Source: a virus. Taken from it: 27,027 nt of DNA. Position 1 is the first letter of the stretch, and each line of letters starts with the position of its first letter. Of the stretch, positions 6,901-16,600 are shown piece by piece. The position numbers and the translations under genes are program-made. The stretch lies in the IMG/VR virus record IMGVR_UViG_3300030085_004712, positions 829 to 27,855 of that record. One strand, written 5' to 3'. The notes under the pieces were generated by a model. That model was not told where the DNA came from and made no database searches. It worked only from the letters and a program-made list of their open reading frames with translations.

Positions 6901-9106
6901 ATGCAACGTGATATCTCTCTTCATCAAATGGTAGATAAGCTTCATTAGAAGGAGCAGTCTCTAACGTAAGAGTGCTAGAAGCGGAGGAGACATTAGTAAA
7001 TACCCTCTTGATTACGATATTTGCAGTGCCAAGATCTACACTATCAACATTTTCAACACCAAGGGTAGTGAAGAAAGTGTTATCTTCTACATTAATTAAA
7101 TCACCAGATACAACTTCAAGGTCAGTGATTTGTTGTACGTTCTGAGGAGGAGCACCCTCAAAGACATTTGATACCGTCTGAATGCCTGCCAGAGTCATCT
7201 CAGATGCAGTGTTATTGATGCTGTGTACTCTCAGTACAACAGGATCAGAAATAGCACTATCAGTGGAGATAAATCTAACAAGATCGTTCGTGGTAACAAT
7301 ACCAACAAAAGTTCCTTGCTCGGCAGTAATCGTGCTGAAACCTGCTGGGAATACATCAGCACCACTACCACTTCTGCCACTAATAGTAAATGGCGTTCCA
7401 AACTTTCTCTTAGTCGTTAATTTTAGATCAGCATTGAAGGTTTGAATGCCAACCGTGGTGCCTTGATAAATGGACTTGGTTTTTGAAATATCGTAATTGG
7501 TCGTAATCGCAACCGTGGTGTTATAATTTACGCCATCAACTGCAATCTTTTCTCCTTTGTGGAAAGATCCTTTAACCTGCCTTAGACTAAATGCGGAAGA
7601 TCCAGATGCATCATCAACAACAAATCCAGAGGCACCACTATACTGCCCAGAGAGGAAAGCTCCTGCTCTTAGAGACGTAAATGGTTGAGTAATTTCTAAC
7701 TTAGTGTATGGGGAAATATCAAAAAGTCTAAGGGTATACTCAGATTCTGGACCTTTGAAGACCTGAGATTCTAAGTTATAGTCATAGATTCTACATTCAC
7801 CAATGGCACTACCAGCAGCAACAGTTGATCCAACACCAACTCTTTCGTCTCTCAGAATAGCAGCAATGGTTGTACCAAATCCTACAACAGGTGAACCATG
7901 AAGATTATTAATCGTTAACTTTGGACCAACAGAAAGTGGAACTGCTCTTTGAAATACTTCTCTGGTGGTTCTTGGTTTATCAATATCAATTACAGTATCT
8001 GTCTGCTTTTCTACCTCAAATCCTCTAACATATGCCTTACCAGAAGAGATGACATACTCCATCAAATTATCGGATGGAGTATTCGCTTGATATGTCAGTT
8101 CATCTTCATTGTACAGACCATCATTACCCAGATAGTTATTGAGGGTATTTTTAATAGAAAGTCCAAAGGGTTGAATATAATAGTCACCAGACTCATCATG
8201 AGTTCTTCTTGCAAATTCTGCTTTAATGAAGTTATAATCAGTATTCTTTACAAAGGTTTCAAGTTCACCATTTTGAATCCTCATCAATTCAACAAAATCT
8301 GGATCATCATTATCGCTGATCAGTTTTGCTGTTAGAAAAGCACTGATTTTTAATCTGTCAGCACCTGGTGCAGAATAGTTACTAAAACCCTGAGCATTAT
8401 CATTTAAAGATGAATCTTCATCTGCATTGATAATTTCTTCAATTACAGACAAACCAACTTTAACAGTTGGCATTGACTCATATTGCTGTAACAGAATAGT
8501 CTGAGCACCAACAGTTACAAAGTTACCTCTTAAAAAATATACACCCTCTTGAATATTAGCAGCGGAACCGGTAATATTGCAATTTGAAGGAAGAGTTCGT
8601 GCAAATCCTTGATTTGCAGAAATTGAAGTATTCCCATATGACAAAGAGTCTAATAGGATTAGGTTTTCTCCCTCAATGAAATCACCAGTGGTAAGATCAG
8701 ACCCAGACTTTGTAATTGTAAAATATAAGGTATCAAAATTTAAAGCAGAATCATTAGCAGTTAAGACGAACTCAACTTTTGCTTCAATTCCAGAATTTTC
8801 ACCTCTAAATCTTTTGCCTACTAATTCTTCGATGTACAAACTGATGGGAATACCAGCAAAATCTGGATCAATACAAACACCAGTAAAAACATCTTGGTAT
8901 GAAAGTTGCCCAGGAATTACTTTCGCACCTTCTTTAAAAAAGTGTGTGCCAAATTTTTCAATTTGATCTTGAAGAATTGACTGTAATCCAGTTAATTCTC
9001 TTGCTTGAACAGGAGTCCCTGGTTTAAAAAGAACTCTGTGAAAATTACTGGCTGCATCAAAGTCATCATAATATGGAGTGACATTGAGATTAGTTTCCTG
9101 GGGCAT
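980..9106 (-). CDS. Giant DUF4815-type baseplate/tail structural protein, 2,708 aa
   Basis: The N-terminus (PYYDDFDAASNFHRVLFKPG, then PVQARELTGLQSILQDQIEK and FGTHFFKEGAKVIPG) is the signature I associate with DUF4815 virion proteins of large myophages. The second DUF4815 hallmark is at residues 1124-1174: a short coiled coil (DLDNRITSLEYYTALSLLEK) followed by LDRFKSGFFVDNF. Residues 1736-1886 are an Arg/Gly-rich tract between Cys1735 and Cys1887. After it comes DPLAQSFYINSADGVFIT and a beta domain with FTFPSPVYLKGNTEYAFVLL, a block commonly found in such proteins. Residues about 2130-2196 hold a GGTGY repeat module and residues about 2333-2360 a NEIISYTG module, both also present in the gp7-like protein. 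It starts 4 nt after the gp8 stop with no strong ribosome binding site. It occupies the place of T4 genes 9-12, so it is probably a peripheral baseplate or fibre-attachment protein; that role is inferred. Confidence 0.8.
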   Translation of the reverse strand: MPQETNLNVTPYYDDFDAASNFHRVLFKPGTPVQARELTGLQSILQDQIEKFGTHFFKEGAKVIPGQLSYQDVFTGVCIDPDFAGIPISLYIEELVGKRFRGENSGIEAKVEFVLTANDSALNFDTLYFTITKSGSDLTTGDFIEGENLILLDSLSYGNTSISANQGFARTLPSNCNITGSAANIQEGVYFLRGNFVTVGAQTILLQQYESMPTVKVGLSVIEEIINADEDSSLNDNAQGFSNYSAPGADRLKISAFLTAKLISDNDDPDFVELMRIQNGELETFVKNTDYNFIKAEFARRTHDESGDYYIQPFGLSIKNTLNNYLGNDGLYNEDELTYQANTPSDNLMEYVISSGKAYVRGFEVEKQTDTVIDIDKPRTTREVFQRAVPLSVGPKLTINNLHGSPVVGFGTTIAAILRDERVGVGSTVAAGSAIGECRIYDYNLESQVFKGPESEYTLRLFDISPYTKLEITQPFTSLRAGAFLSGQYSGASGFVVDDASGSSAFSLRQVKGSFHKGEKIAVDGVNYNTTVAITTNYDISKTKSIYQGTTVGIQTFNADLKLTTKRKFGTPFTISGRSGSGADVFPAGFSTITAEQGTFVGIVTTNDLVRFISTDSAISDPVVLRVHSINNTASEMTLAGIQTVSNVFEGAPPQNVQQITDLEVVSGDLINVEDNTFFTTLGVENVDSVDLGTANIVIKRVFTNVSSASSTLTLETAPSNEAYLPFDEERYHVAYSDGTIQPLTEDMVTVASNAKTVTIAGLDREEETNIRVFATLNKNRVREKLKRLNNVSSVLITRSSDASSGIGTTTLNDGLTYSNVYGTRVQDKEISLNKPDVLRVLGVFESDDQNAPNLPTVTLSTMSGPSQTTADFIIGEKLVGGDSKAVARVVSVVSGTVLEVVYLNNKVFSLEEGLTSDVSSIGATVADIGQADKNVTGDYLLDNGQRNSFYDYGRIVRKKGRESAHRKLRVIFQNYTVAASDTGDIFTSESYDNELYSNDIPSFEGVRNTDILDIRPRVSDYDTTTTTSPFDFASRDFTGSGQSVPNILVSDENIVINYEYYLGRIDRVFLDAFGKFNVVNGVPSVNPQLPPALDDNLEIATIKLPPYMFSIDSASIKRVEHKRYTMKDIGDLDNRITSLEYYTALSLLEKETEALTIQDAKGLDRFKSGFFVDNFKTHQIQDQSNEDFDCSIDTYNGELRPPHYTTAIDLVLATAAITGIGNSIPDTADNRFNSQLTDPNLRKTGDLITLNYADLVFMQNLFASRVESVNPFLVTNWTGRLHLYPSSDLWVDQKVIKTQEFDVNGPDFVASTQKLGIEEAKGFAEIEWGSWVDSVIGRDTRTADNTVVSSTTKQLNATDDVKTTTTKVVRTTSDVQLHKQVRDGVAIRTTPHIEKATIGNRVLNRSTITHMRSRNIEFKGSRLRPRTQIYPILDNVNMIDFSAPKLLEVVMTSGTFAVGETVVGTMSRAESGINPTPDEATATFKFRLAEPNHRTGPFDDPTTTFTLNPYNNDETLPDDYSSVSTILNVDTTSLASKVNGDFFGYPRRGMILKGLTSGAQASVDDIRLVTDEVGFVVGSIFIPDPSKETNPRFLTGSKVVKLSSLPNTRFVSSLNQTSAETTFQASGLLEFTEENILSTRSNAIHQSIFQETTTSETILGSTDSVVSEVSEDTILRNVRQRPSANCDARYVAFTVAVNNGFGSYTAYHNSNSERNARLYDTAWLLTQPGAPVECGGSGGGGRSSRGRQRRRGGPRRFRRQGRRRPFNRAPIARRGGRIWNFDSSGRLIATRNLSRTRTLYTSRRNSGRSGRSYARKGVTRHGSTGRGGGRSRGGGGRRGGGGGGRSRGGGRNNSFNRAPIARGGGGRGGRGGGRGGGGRGGRSSRCRRDPLAQSFYINSADGVFITAIEAYFQAKDANLPVTMQIRTMRDGTPTTTIVPFGEVDLMPSEVNVSDDASVPTKFTFPSPVYLKGNTEYAFVLLADTTEYGAWISRMGEEDVTGTSTDENAARQVISQQPLLGSLFKSQNGSTWDASQFEDLKFSMYRAQFTTGTSANASFYNPDMGLTNGGVTKLGPNPVQTISRKATVGLGSTLSSAMEAVVIDGVNVSQVNNTTATGVIIDTLGSIGIGASVDIINAGIGYTPSSGFGTYSANLETLSGSGSGAVASVTVSSGGITSCFITNGGTGYAVGDELGIGTLGSTTLGRNARFSVGIISAINALVLDGVQGEFVTGTAGTMTYVVQETGAVGILTGVSANSVSVNTNSDGLHLDIRHRNHAMYSGTNGVSISNIKPDMRPTTLSADIESTATGNIGLANTSKFETFENVGVGTTNPGYAVIGNEIISYTGITGNALSGITRNIDNKGSFAHSAGDLISKYELNGVSLRRINKDHTLSDATIGNARKLDSYAIKIDMSTSGIDRSVNTSFPKLGFNSPKKVGGDKVTGGNNIQFETITPNVQTLILNGTSLNASIRTLGATSVDGGEESFTDQGYESVTLNEPNELDSPRMIASKNNETTLLRDLPGNKSFTLDLEFFSNNSFVSPVVDLDRVQAILTSNRLNSPVSDFSQDRRVTVTGEDPNGAIYITKRVDLANPANSIKVLLDAYRDRTADIRVLYKIFTDDSSIDSVPYNLFPGYNNLDDLGNVIDVANNDGRSNVLVTPSDPGQFKEYEFFVDDLPEFTGFQLKIVMTGVDQSRPPRIKNLRSIAVR
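2066..2086 (-). repeat. EIISYTG module in the 2,708-aa protein
   Basis: Residues 2341-2347 of the 2,708-aa protein. This is the partner of the module in the gp7-like N-terminus, with matching flanks (a G/L-rich strand before it, an F/L-x-G-x-x-R element after it). Confidence 0.75.
3518..3541 (-). repeat. FNRAPIAR octapeptide, copy 2
   Basis: Residues 1856-1863 of the 2,708-aa protein, encoded TTT AAT CGT GCT CCT ATT GCA AGA. Only the last codon matches copy 1. Both copies are followed by an Arg/Gly run (RRGGR or RGGGG). Confidence 0.9.
3785..3808 (-). repeat. FNRAPIAR octapeptide, copy 1
   Basis: Residues 1767-1774 of the 2,708-aa protein, encoded TTC AAC AGA GCA CCG ATC GCT AGA. The identical peptide returns 89 residues later with different codons at seven of the eight positions. 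Confidence 0.9.
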
Positions 9107-9110
9107 TTTC

Positions 9111-10658
9111 TTAGAATTCTAAAACGATTTTAATATCTTCTTTTTGGTTTGACGATCTCAAAACAGATGGTCTATTATCAACATAGATGATGTCTCCACT
9201 TTGAGGTTTTACCTCAGGAGTCGAGGTCCCTTTGTCAAACGTCTGGCCTAGGAAGTAGGTCCTATTATTTAGAACGGTAGAGATACCCGAGAAAGAAGTA
9301 TCAATGGCAACTGTGCCACTTCCTCCATTAATGTTAAAAGACCCACTGCCGGTCAAAGTATTTTGGAATCTCAACAGTTTATATCCGTAGAGAGGTGCAG
9401 TGCCGACTGTCGATGATGTGGCAACTTTACTATCTTGCCAGTATTTCAATACACCAGTATTTGCATCCCAAGAAACAACCCTACCAATAGCAGTAGATCC
9501 AACACCGATATTTTGTGTGATAACTGCATCTGCATCAAAAGTGATGTCACTTAATTGATCAGCAGTCACCTTTAAAGCGTAAACTGAACTTACTTTTTCT
9601 GCTGTCAATCTAGTGACAGAACCGTATACCTGAGGATCTTTGACAATACCAATTCTTGCAAATTCATTTCCAGTAATGAAATCTGGATTTGAACTGTCAT
9701 TTTCGATACGAGTGTAAAGCATTACTTTACGAGTTCCAAGTTCCTGGTAAATATCGGATCCATGTCCACCAGATGGGGGAATAACAACACTGGTTACCGC
9801 ATCTGTACTAGATGCAGAATTTGTAATTCCTGCTCCATCTAAATCAAGAGTTCCAAAGGAATAACCAGAACCACCATTTGAAATGTCTACTGATTGAATT
9901 TTTCCATCAGCATTCACTGTGACACTAGCTTTTGCTCCTTCACCATCACCGAGGATATCAACATTAGAATATGTGGTTGCTGTACCGTAACCAGTTCCTC
10001 TGTTTGAGATGGTTACAACTTTTAATTGACCGCTAGTTCCCGCATTATCTCTAACCGAACTATTTGTAGTATCTCCTTGCCAATCACTGGGAACAGGAAT
10101 AAAATTAGTGGAATCGAATCTAAGAATATCTGTTGGAGTTAAAGTATACAAGTATTTCCATACGTAACCATCTCCACTACTTCCAGCAGCTCTTGGTTCT
10201 AAATCAGTGAATAGAGGTTCATCCAGAGAGGGTTTACCAGATGTGTTTTCTGGTGAAAAACCATTATTGAGACAAATATAAACTCTATAATCTCTATTAA
10301 TCACATAATATTTTGCACTGTATAGAGACGTTGCTTTCGACACAGGGGCAAGATTATTTCTACTATAATCATGCCTGTACATATCATATTTTTCGCCGGA
10401 TGCCCAAGTATATTTTTCTACAACTTTTTTCACATCAGAAGAATTAATCTTCTTCATAGCAATCATGCTATCCCAATAACGATTTTCATCGCCAATTGAG
10501 TCAATCGGTGCAGGTGGACTAGTATTCCAACTTGCGTCTAATTCAGTCGCATTTGGTAAACCAATCCAGGTATAATACGAACTACCAGTGGACGCAATTC
10601 CAGCACGAAAATTTTCAGCACTAAGGATGCGAAACTGTTCAGTGATTATCGCGGACAT
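9111..10658 (-). CDS. 8: Baseplate wedge protein gp8, 515 aa
   Basis: The N-terminal part shows the gp8 pattern: a short start, YYTWIGLPNATELDASW, PPAPIDSIGDENRYWDSMIA, then KYTWASGEKYDMYRHDYS. About residues 155-175 hold GDGYVWKYLYTLTPTDILRF, which lines up with GDGYVWEYLFEIPPDV of T4 gp8 as I recall it, followed by an Asn-(Y/F)-I-x-V-P element in both. T4 gp8 is 334 residues; the extra length here is largely a repeat insert at about residues 212-272 (KVVTISNRGTGYGTATTY through SVDISNGGSGYSFGTLDL). That insert is the same GGSGY module found in the neighbouring giant proteins. Known role: gp8 is a dimeric part of the baseplate wedge, bound with gp7, gp10 and gp6. The gene starts 19 nt after the gp7 stop; a T4-late-like CATAAATA overlaps that stop. 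Confidence 0.85.
   Translation of the reverse strand: MSAIITEQFRILSAENFRAGIASTGSSYYTWIGLPNATELDASWNTSPPAPIDSIGDENRYWDSMIAMKKINSSDVKKVVEKYTWASGEKYDMYRHDYSRNNLAPVSKATSLYSAKYYVINRDYRVYICLNNGFSPENTSGKPSLDEPLFTDLEPRAAGSSGDGYVWKYLYTLTPTDILRFDSTNFIPVPSDWQGDTTNSSVRDNAGTSGQLKVVTISNRGTGYGTATTYSNVDILGDGEGAKASVTVNADGKIQSVDISNGGSGYSFGTLDLDGAGITNSASSTDAVTSVVIPPSGGHGSDIYQELGTRKVMLYTRIENDSSNPDFITGNEFARIGIVKDPQVYGSVTRLTAEKVSSVYALKVTADQLSDITFDADAVITQNIGVGSTAIGRVVSWDANTGVLKYWQDSKVATSSTVGTAPLYGYKLLRFQNTLTGSGSFNINGGSGTVAIDTSFSGISTVLNNRTYFLGQTFDKGTSTPEVKPQSGDIIYVDNRPSVLRSSNQKEDIKIVLEF
9845..10025 (-). repeat. GGSGY beta-repeat module inserted in gp8
   Basis: Residues about 212-272 of gp8 contain two turns of the pattern 'V.I.N.G.GY......DI.G.G.GA.A.V.V...G.I..V.I.NGGSGY'. 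The same pattern is repeated in the gp7-like protein and once in the 2,708-aa protein. T4 gp8 is much shorter and, as far as I recall, has nothing like it, so this looks like an acquired module. Confidence 0.7.
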
Positions 10659-10674
10659 TTTGAACTTTTTTAGT

Positions 10675-10682
10675 TATTTATG
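10675..10682 (-). promoter_or_regulatory. Late-promoter-like CATAAATA before gp8
   Basis: Coding-strand CATAAATA matches the T4 late consensus TATAAATA at 7 of 8 positions and overlaps the TAA stop of the gp7-like gene. It lies 16 nt upstream of the gp8 ATG, close for a promoter but similar to the spacing at gp13. It could give gp8 and the downstream genes a separate late transcript, so that expression does not depend on reading through 12 kb. Confidence 0.45.
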
Positions 10683-13600
10683 TTAAATATCCAACTGATT
10701 TCAATGGTGTTTTTCTAATGATAACAGGACCAGTTGTAATCCCTGTAACACCACCATCGAGAATTGGGGTGAATGTCTTAGCAATGCCAGATCTAGTAAA
10801 GGTTTGAAGTTTACCCCAACTAAACTTACCAAAGATTTCACTATGACCGTAACCAGTTATTCCCTCAGTGCTTGCAACACTTACGACAACTCTTGCAACG
10901 TATGTGGTTCCAAATCCAACCGCCTCCGTTGTTGCAACAGAAACAGAAACTGCTTCATATACATTATCTAAGCATGTAGAACCAATTCCAAGTGTAGCAC
11001 CACCAAGATCAAGAGAAGTGACCCCCTGACCAATATTTGAATCAAATACCACAAATGGATATCCAGCTGCGATATTGGAAATTGTTCTTGCTGCACCAGG
11101 TCCCATTACAGAGGTGCTCCTCAGAGGAGACCCATCAGGAATCAACAGATCAAAGATTAAACCTGTTGTTGCAACTCCAATAGATGTGGTTCCAATACCA
11201 GAGATAATACCAAAGTCGCCAGAGTAATCAACATTTTTGATTTCCTCTCTATCAAAATTAGGTGGTGTGAGAAGAACAACTGGTGGATTGGTAAACGTAT
11301 ATCCAGCACCAGCACCACTCATAGTGATTGAAGTGACTGCCGTTCCGGTTATGGATGCAGTTGCGGTCGCCCTGGTAGCAGAACCAAAACCAACGCTATT
11401 TGCAATGGAAACCAGAGGTGCTACTGTATATCCAAGACCAGAGTTTGTGATACTAATCGAAGAAACAGTACCAAATCCAGAAACAACTGCTGTTGCAGCA
11501 GCAGAAATTTTAGTATCCTGGTTAATGATTTCAATTGTTTGTTTGACTTCGGGAAGAGATTCTGCGTAAGAATCAAACAGGGGGAAGACACCTGTTGTCC
11601 AGATTTCAGTAGAACCAAGTCCAACTGCCTTAATAATATTTGTTTTTGGTAAGATGTTTGCCCCATATAAGATTCTATCTTTGGTAACAGCTTTGTTATC
11701 GATGAATAAATCATCTTGCTGTTTACACCAAACCATAGGTCTCTTAATTGTCCTATCTGTGGTCAAACCTGCTCCATTGTATGGAGTGGTGAGGAAAGTA
11801 TCAGCAGTTGTAATTCCAGAAACAATCCTGACATTTTGATCAAATTTCAATCTGTTTTGATCATCATCTGCTTTAATTCTTACACTATCACCAGGTTTAA
11901 TTGATTCAATAATGTCTCTACTGATAACATCAACTCCACCCGTACCACGATAGAATAGAATAGAGCAAGTATCACCAACCTTTGGTGCCTCAATAAATGT
12001 AATATTTGAACCACCATCAAATTCATATGCGATACCTGGTTCTTGTAAAACGTCATTTAAGAAGACTAGAATAGTTTGTTTAACATCAATCAACGATCCT
12101 TTTGCAGATCTAATCGATGCGGGAGTTCCATTCTTCTTCATACCAAATACTTTTGTCTCACCATCAAAGGATTCATCCAGTTTGTCAAATACATCAAGAT
12201 CACCAAATCTCCAACCAGTCATCTTATCAGAGTCTACTCTGTTGACATTAATTCTAAACTCACTAAATCCAGCACCAACCGTAGAGTTGGTTGGGATTCC
12301 TGTAATACCACCCTCTGGAATGGTCAGAATTTCTCCAACTTTATATCCATAACCACTGTTGATGATATCAAAATTTAGAACACTAGATCCAAGAGAAACT
12401 TGAACATCAACAAACGCATTTGTGCCAATTTGAGAACCAGGGGAATCTGGATGATAAATCAGCGGAATGCGAGTATATGGGATTGGTTGATCAAAGACAA
12501 CGATTGGTGGATTGCTAAATGTATAACCAGCGCCAGGATTAGTGATTGAAACGCCAGTGACGTTACCATTAACAACCGTTGCCGTACCAATAGCAGTTAC
12601 CTCAACTGTATCGATATCAGCAGTTCTGATTCCGACGTTATAAGTCAGTTCTTGAACGACACCATTGTAAGTTGCAATTCCAGTTCTATAACCAGATCCA
12701 CTATTACCAATGCTAATAGAAGAGATAGTACCAAATCCAGAGACATTAGCAGTACCACCAGCAGCAACCAAAGGTTGATAACCGAATCCTTGCGTCGATC
12801 CGACCGAGACAATAACACCACCAACAGGAATAGAACCAGTGTTTACATCATTGGTTACGGAAGCAGCAAAACCACTGAACACAATGGATGTGATGCCAGC
12901 ATTCTCCGTAAGTGAGAAATCATTAATTCGTGCATCCTGTGATGGGATTTGAGCAATATCATTAATTAAAACCAAAGCATGGTTTGTGCTGAAACCGCTG
13001 ACGTTTACACCATCACTTTGTATGGTAAATGTTTTGCCAACACCAGTTAACTCCTGAGAAACGGAATCCATCAGGAAGTTTGTTGCATAAGTGTGAGTCG
13101 AAGTTCCGACCACACCACTTCTCATAAAGGATCTACCTTGGAAAGTAGATGTTGTTTGAATTCCAGTGTAATCTACGTCATCAGGATCGGTGCCCTCGAT
13201 GGGTTTCAATCCATTTGGAGCAGTATAGAAATTAATAGTATTATCAACGATGTTGTAAGAACCTTCATATTTTTCAATTGCGGAACCATTCGCGTGAGTT
13301 GAAAGACCTGTGCCCATCCATGCTCTCTGAACCACAAGAAGATTTGTACTACCAAATCCAACTTGCTTGACTTTTACAAACTCATCATCAACTTTGAGAA
13401 GATCTCCTCCAAAAATAGATGTAATGCCAGAGATTCTCATCAATTCTCCGCCGAATGACATTTGCTCAACGAGAGTATTTTCAACGTTAGCTGGAATCAC
13501 TGGATCTTGAATATTATTATCCAGAGTAATGATACATTTTGTGTTTTGATCTTGGGCAGTAAATGTATGAGAGGTTCCAATACCAACAGTTGTCAAATCT

Positions 13601-16600
13601 AAGTAGTTTCCTACATTAGAAGCGAGAGCATCCTCAGGGGATCCAGCAAGACGAATTGATTTGTCATCAACCTTAATTGCATAAACATATTCTGGAAGTT
13701 TATCGGTGGATCCATATCCAGTGATGGTTGTAGTAGCAATACCAACTGAGGAAGTTGTTCCAGAACCAGTTGGATTATATTTTAATCTTTCACCAGATGC
13801 GAAGAAATGATTTGGGAGTGTGATGATATCATTATCAACGTCAACAACTAATGGGTTCGTAGAATCAAAGTCCTTGAAGAAAATTGGGTCACCACCATGG
13901 AAAAGACCAAATGCTCTTCTAACGTCAGCATCAGTATTAGTATAAGTTCCTTCAAAACTGCTAACCTTAGTGTCAACAAGATCTAATTCAAATAGACCTT
14001 CAACACCACCTTTGGTTTGAGATGCAGATGTTACTAGGGTTTTTACTCTGACCTCAGTCGATACAGGAGGCACATATACAACGTTATAATTATCCCCATC
14101 TTTGATTGCAGTTATGGTTCCAATTCCTTGCTGAATACTGTCAGAATCGGTCTCAACATTAGCAAAGAGTGTTTGATAAATCTCACCATCACTATCATGC
14201 ATGAAGATACCTTCAAGAAGTTCAAACTTGTCGTTTGTAACATCATTAATGTGGAAGAGAACATGTGCCCCTTCTTCACTAACAGTTTCATTTCCGAAAG
14301 TTGCAATAGTTGTAATTCCTGGGGATCCTGACGCAGAAATACCTTCGTATTGAGCTTTTATGTTACCAGTGATTAATTCAGATGTGGCAATTCCAACAGT
14401 TGACACGCCGCTGAGGAAATTTTGCCCAAAGATGTTGAAAGTAATACCAGTTCCAGTAACACCTGCTTGTGGTGTGGCGTTAATATAGAATATATTATTT
14501 TCAACAGATGCTCCAAACGTTGCAATTGCTCCAACCGTTGCTTCCGTAGATGATGGATTAATGTTGGACATGTTTCCATATTCAACTCCGTAAGAGAATC
14601 CATCATCATTAAGTGCATTAATATTCACAATTTCATGCTGTTCCCCAGCACTCATTTGAATCATAAATTTATGACCAGCATCAAAACTTGCAAGTGGGAG
14701 TGAGTAAATGTTTACCGTCGTGGTAACACCTGCATTAATTTTGCCTCCCTTTGTTGTGAGTTCGACAATATCACCGATAGTTGTAACACCAACGACTGTT
14801 GAAATACCAACCGCATCATGAATGTCTCTATCTACATTGTAAACAAGACCATGGACATCAAAATTATTGGTGTCAAAATCATCTGGATAGAAGAGTAATT
14901 GACCTTCGGTGCCATTAACTTGGAAATCAAAGTATCCATTGAGATCAGTATTTCCATCAACAGATGCAAATTCTTGAATGTATCCATTTGAATTATTATC
15001 AATCAGGAGTTCAATGATCTCCATTCTTCTAGTTCCAATGAACTGAGTATCAAATGTTAAAGCAAAATATTTTCTATATCGGGTTCCTGCAAGTGGGAAT
15101 GTATCGATAACGGCAAATCTAGTTGCTCTTGGAACGTTATTAAACTCACCGGAAACATTGTCAATAGAGAGAACTCTATTTCCAATCGATTCTTCATAGT
15201 CGGCAATAGCACGATTACGCATTAATATTTCGTCAGAGATAAATTCTCCCGAAATTGACTTAGAAGTTTCAGAAACAAAATCAAAATCATACTGACAGTA
15301 TGTTTCAACTTCACTGATCAGATCAACAAACAATTCAATTGTGTTTGAAGAAATGCCAACTTGTTTAATGCCATCTTCTTTTGACTCGATTTGTAGATCA
15401 GAGAATTTTTTAAATCCACCAGGGTGTGCCATGGATGACACAATTTCATTCCAGGTATCAAAAGCAATTTTTGATTTTAGTGAGTATGAGAAGTATTGAT
15501 AATAATCACTATCAATTAGTCTTTGCTCATTGGTATTGAGTTTACCGGTGTCTTTGTTCCAACCTCTTACAACATCTTCAACTGCAACAATATCATATAA
15601 GGAATCAACATTAATTTTTTCAGATACTGTTCCAAAAGTTCCAGAACCAGTTCCTCTAACAAGATCGCCAACAAAAATCTCTTTTGCTGAATTAATTTTT
15701 AAAATTTTATTTTTAGTGTCCCAACTAGAAACATTTCCATATTTGGTTTCATCTAAATTGGTAACTTCAACTTGCTCGTCAATTGAAAACTCATTCTTTT
15801 TAAGAATTGGATCGAATACAGGAAACTCTTCAAAAGGAATAACTCTTCCCGCAGATTTCGTAGTAACATATGTTCCTGGATTTGAAATGTCAGAATCTAA
15901 CTTATAAGTAATAGATCCAATTCCACCAATGTTTTCGTCTATGGCAGTTACTTCAAAGAACTTGAAGTTATAATCTGTTGAGTTGTATCCAGATCCAGTA
16001 GATGCAATACCAACACCTTCAACAAAAATCTTTCCACCTACTGAGAATGGGAAAGATCCCGTAGTTGAAAATCCAGTATTCAGATCAAGTGAAACTTCGT
16101 TTGTGATGGTGTTAAATCCAACGGTCGTAATTCCGACTCCATTTGGATTGTTTATGGTAAGGAGTGTGGGTTTGGCATCAGAAAGATTCTTAGCGTTCTC
16201 TCTGATGATAATTTCAGAGATTCCACCATTTCTTACTTTGGGTTCAAGAATAACGTTATCAATTTTTTTATTAGTGATTGCATCAATAACAACAATTGTT
16301 GGTACAGAATTATACCCCCTTCCTGCCGAAGTAATACCTACACTATCAAAAGAATTGAGACCTTCAATTCTTAAAATTTCAGGAGTGTTTGCAATTACTT
16401 TAAAAGTTGGGTCAAATGGATAATTGTAACCAGTGCTTTGTTTACGAGTTCTGACGATTGTACCCATATCACCAGTCAGTCTTACAAGACCACCAGATCC
16501 CGTTGTAGATCCAATTGATGTAATGCCGGGTAAATCTAAGTAATTTCTACTGGTCTTCTTAATGTTAATACTATCAATTGGTCCAGTAGCATTGGAGGAT

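Noticed and set aside
9266-9272. Another coding-strand CTAAATA inside gp8
   Set aside because: It lies within coding sequence about 160 nt before the next gene and not at a junction, so chance occurrence is likely. It also shows that the 7-mer alone is not proof of a promoter.
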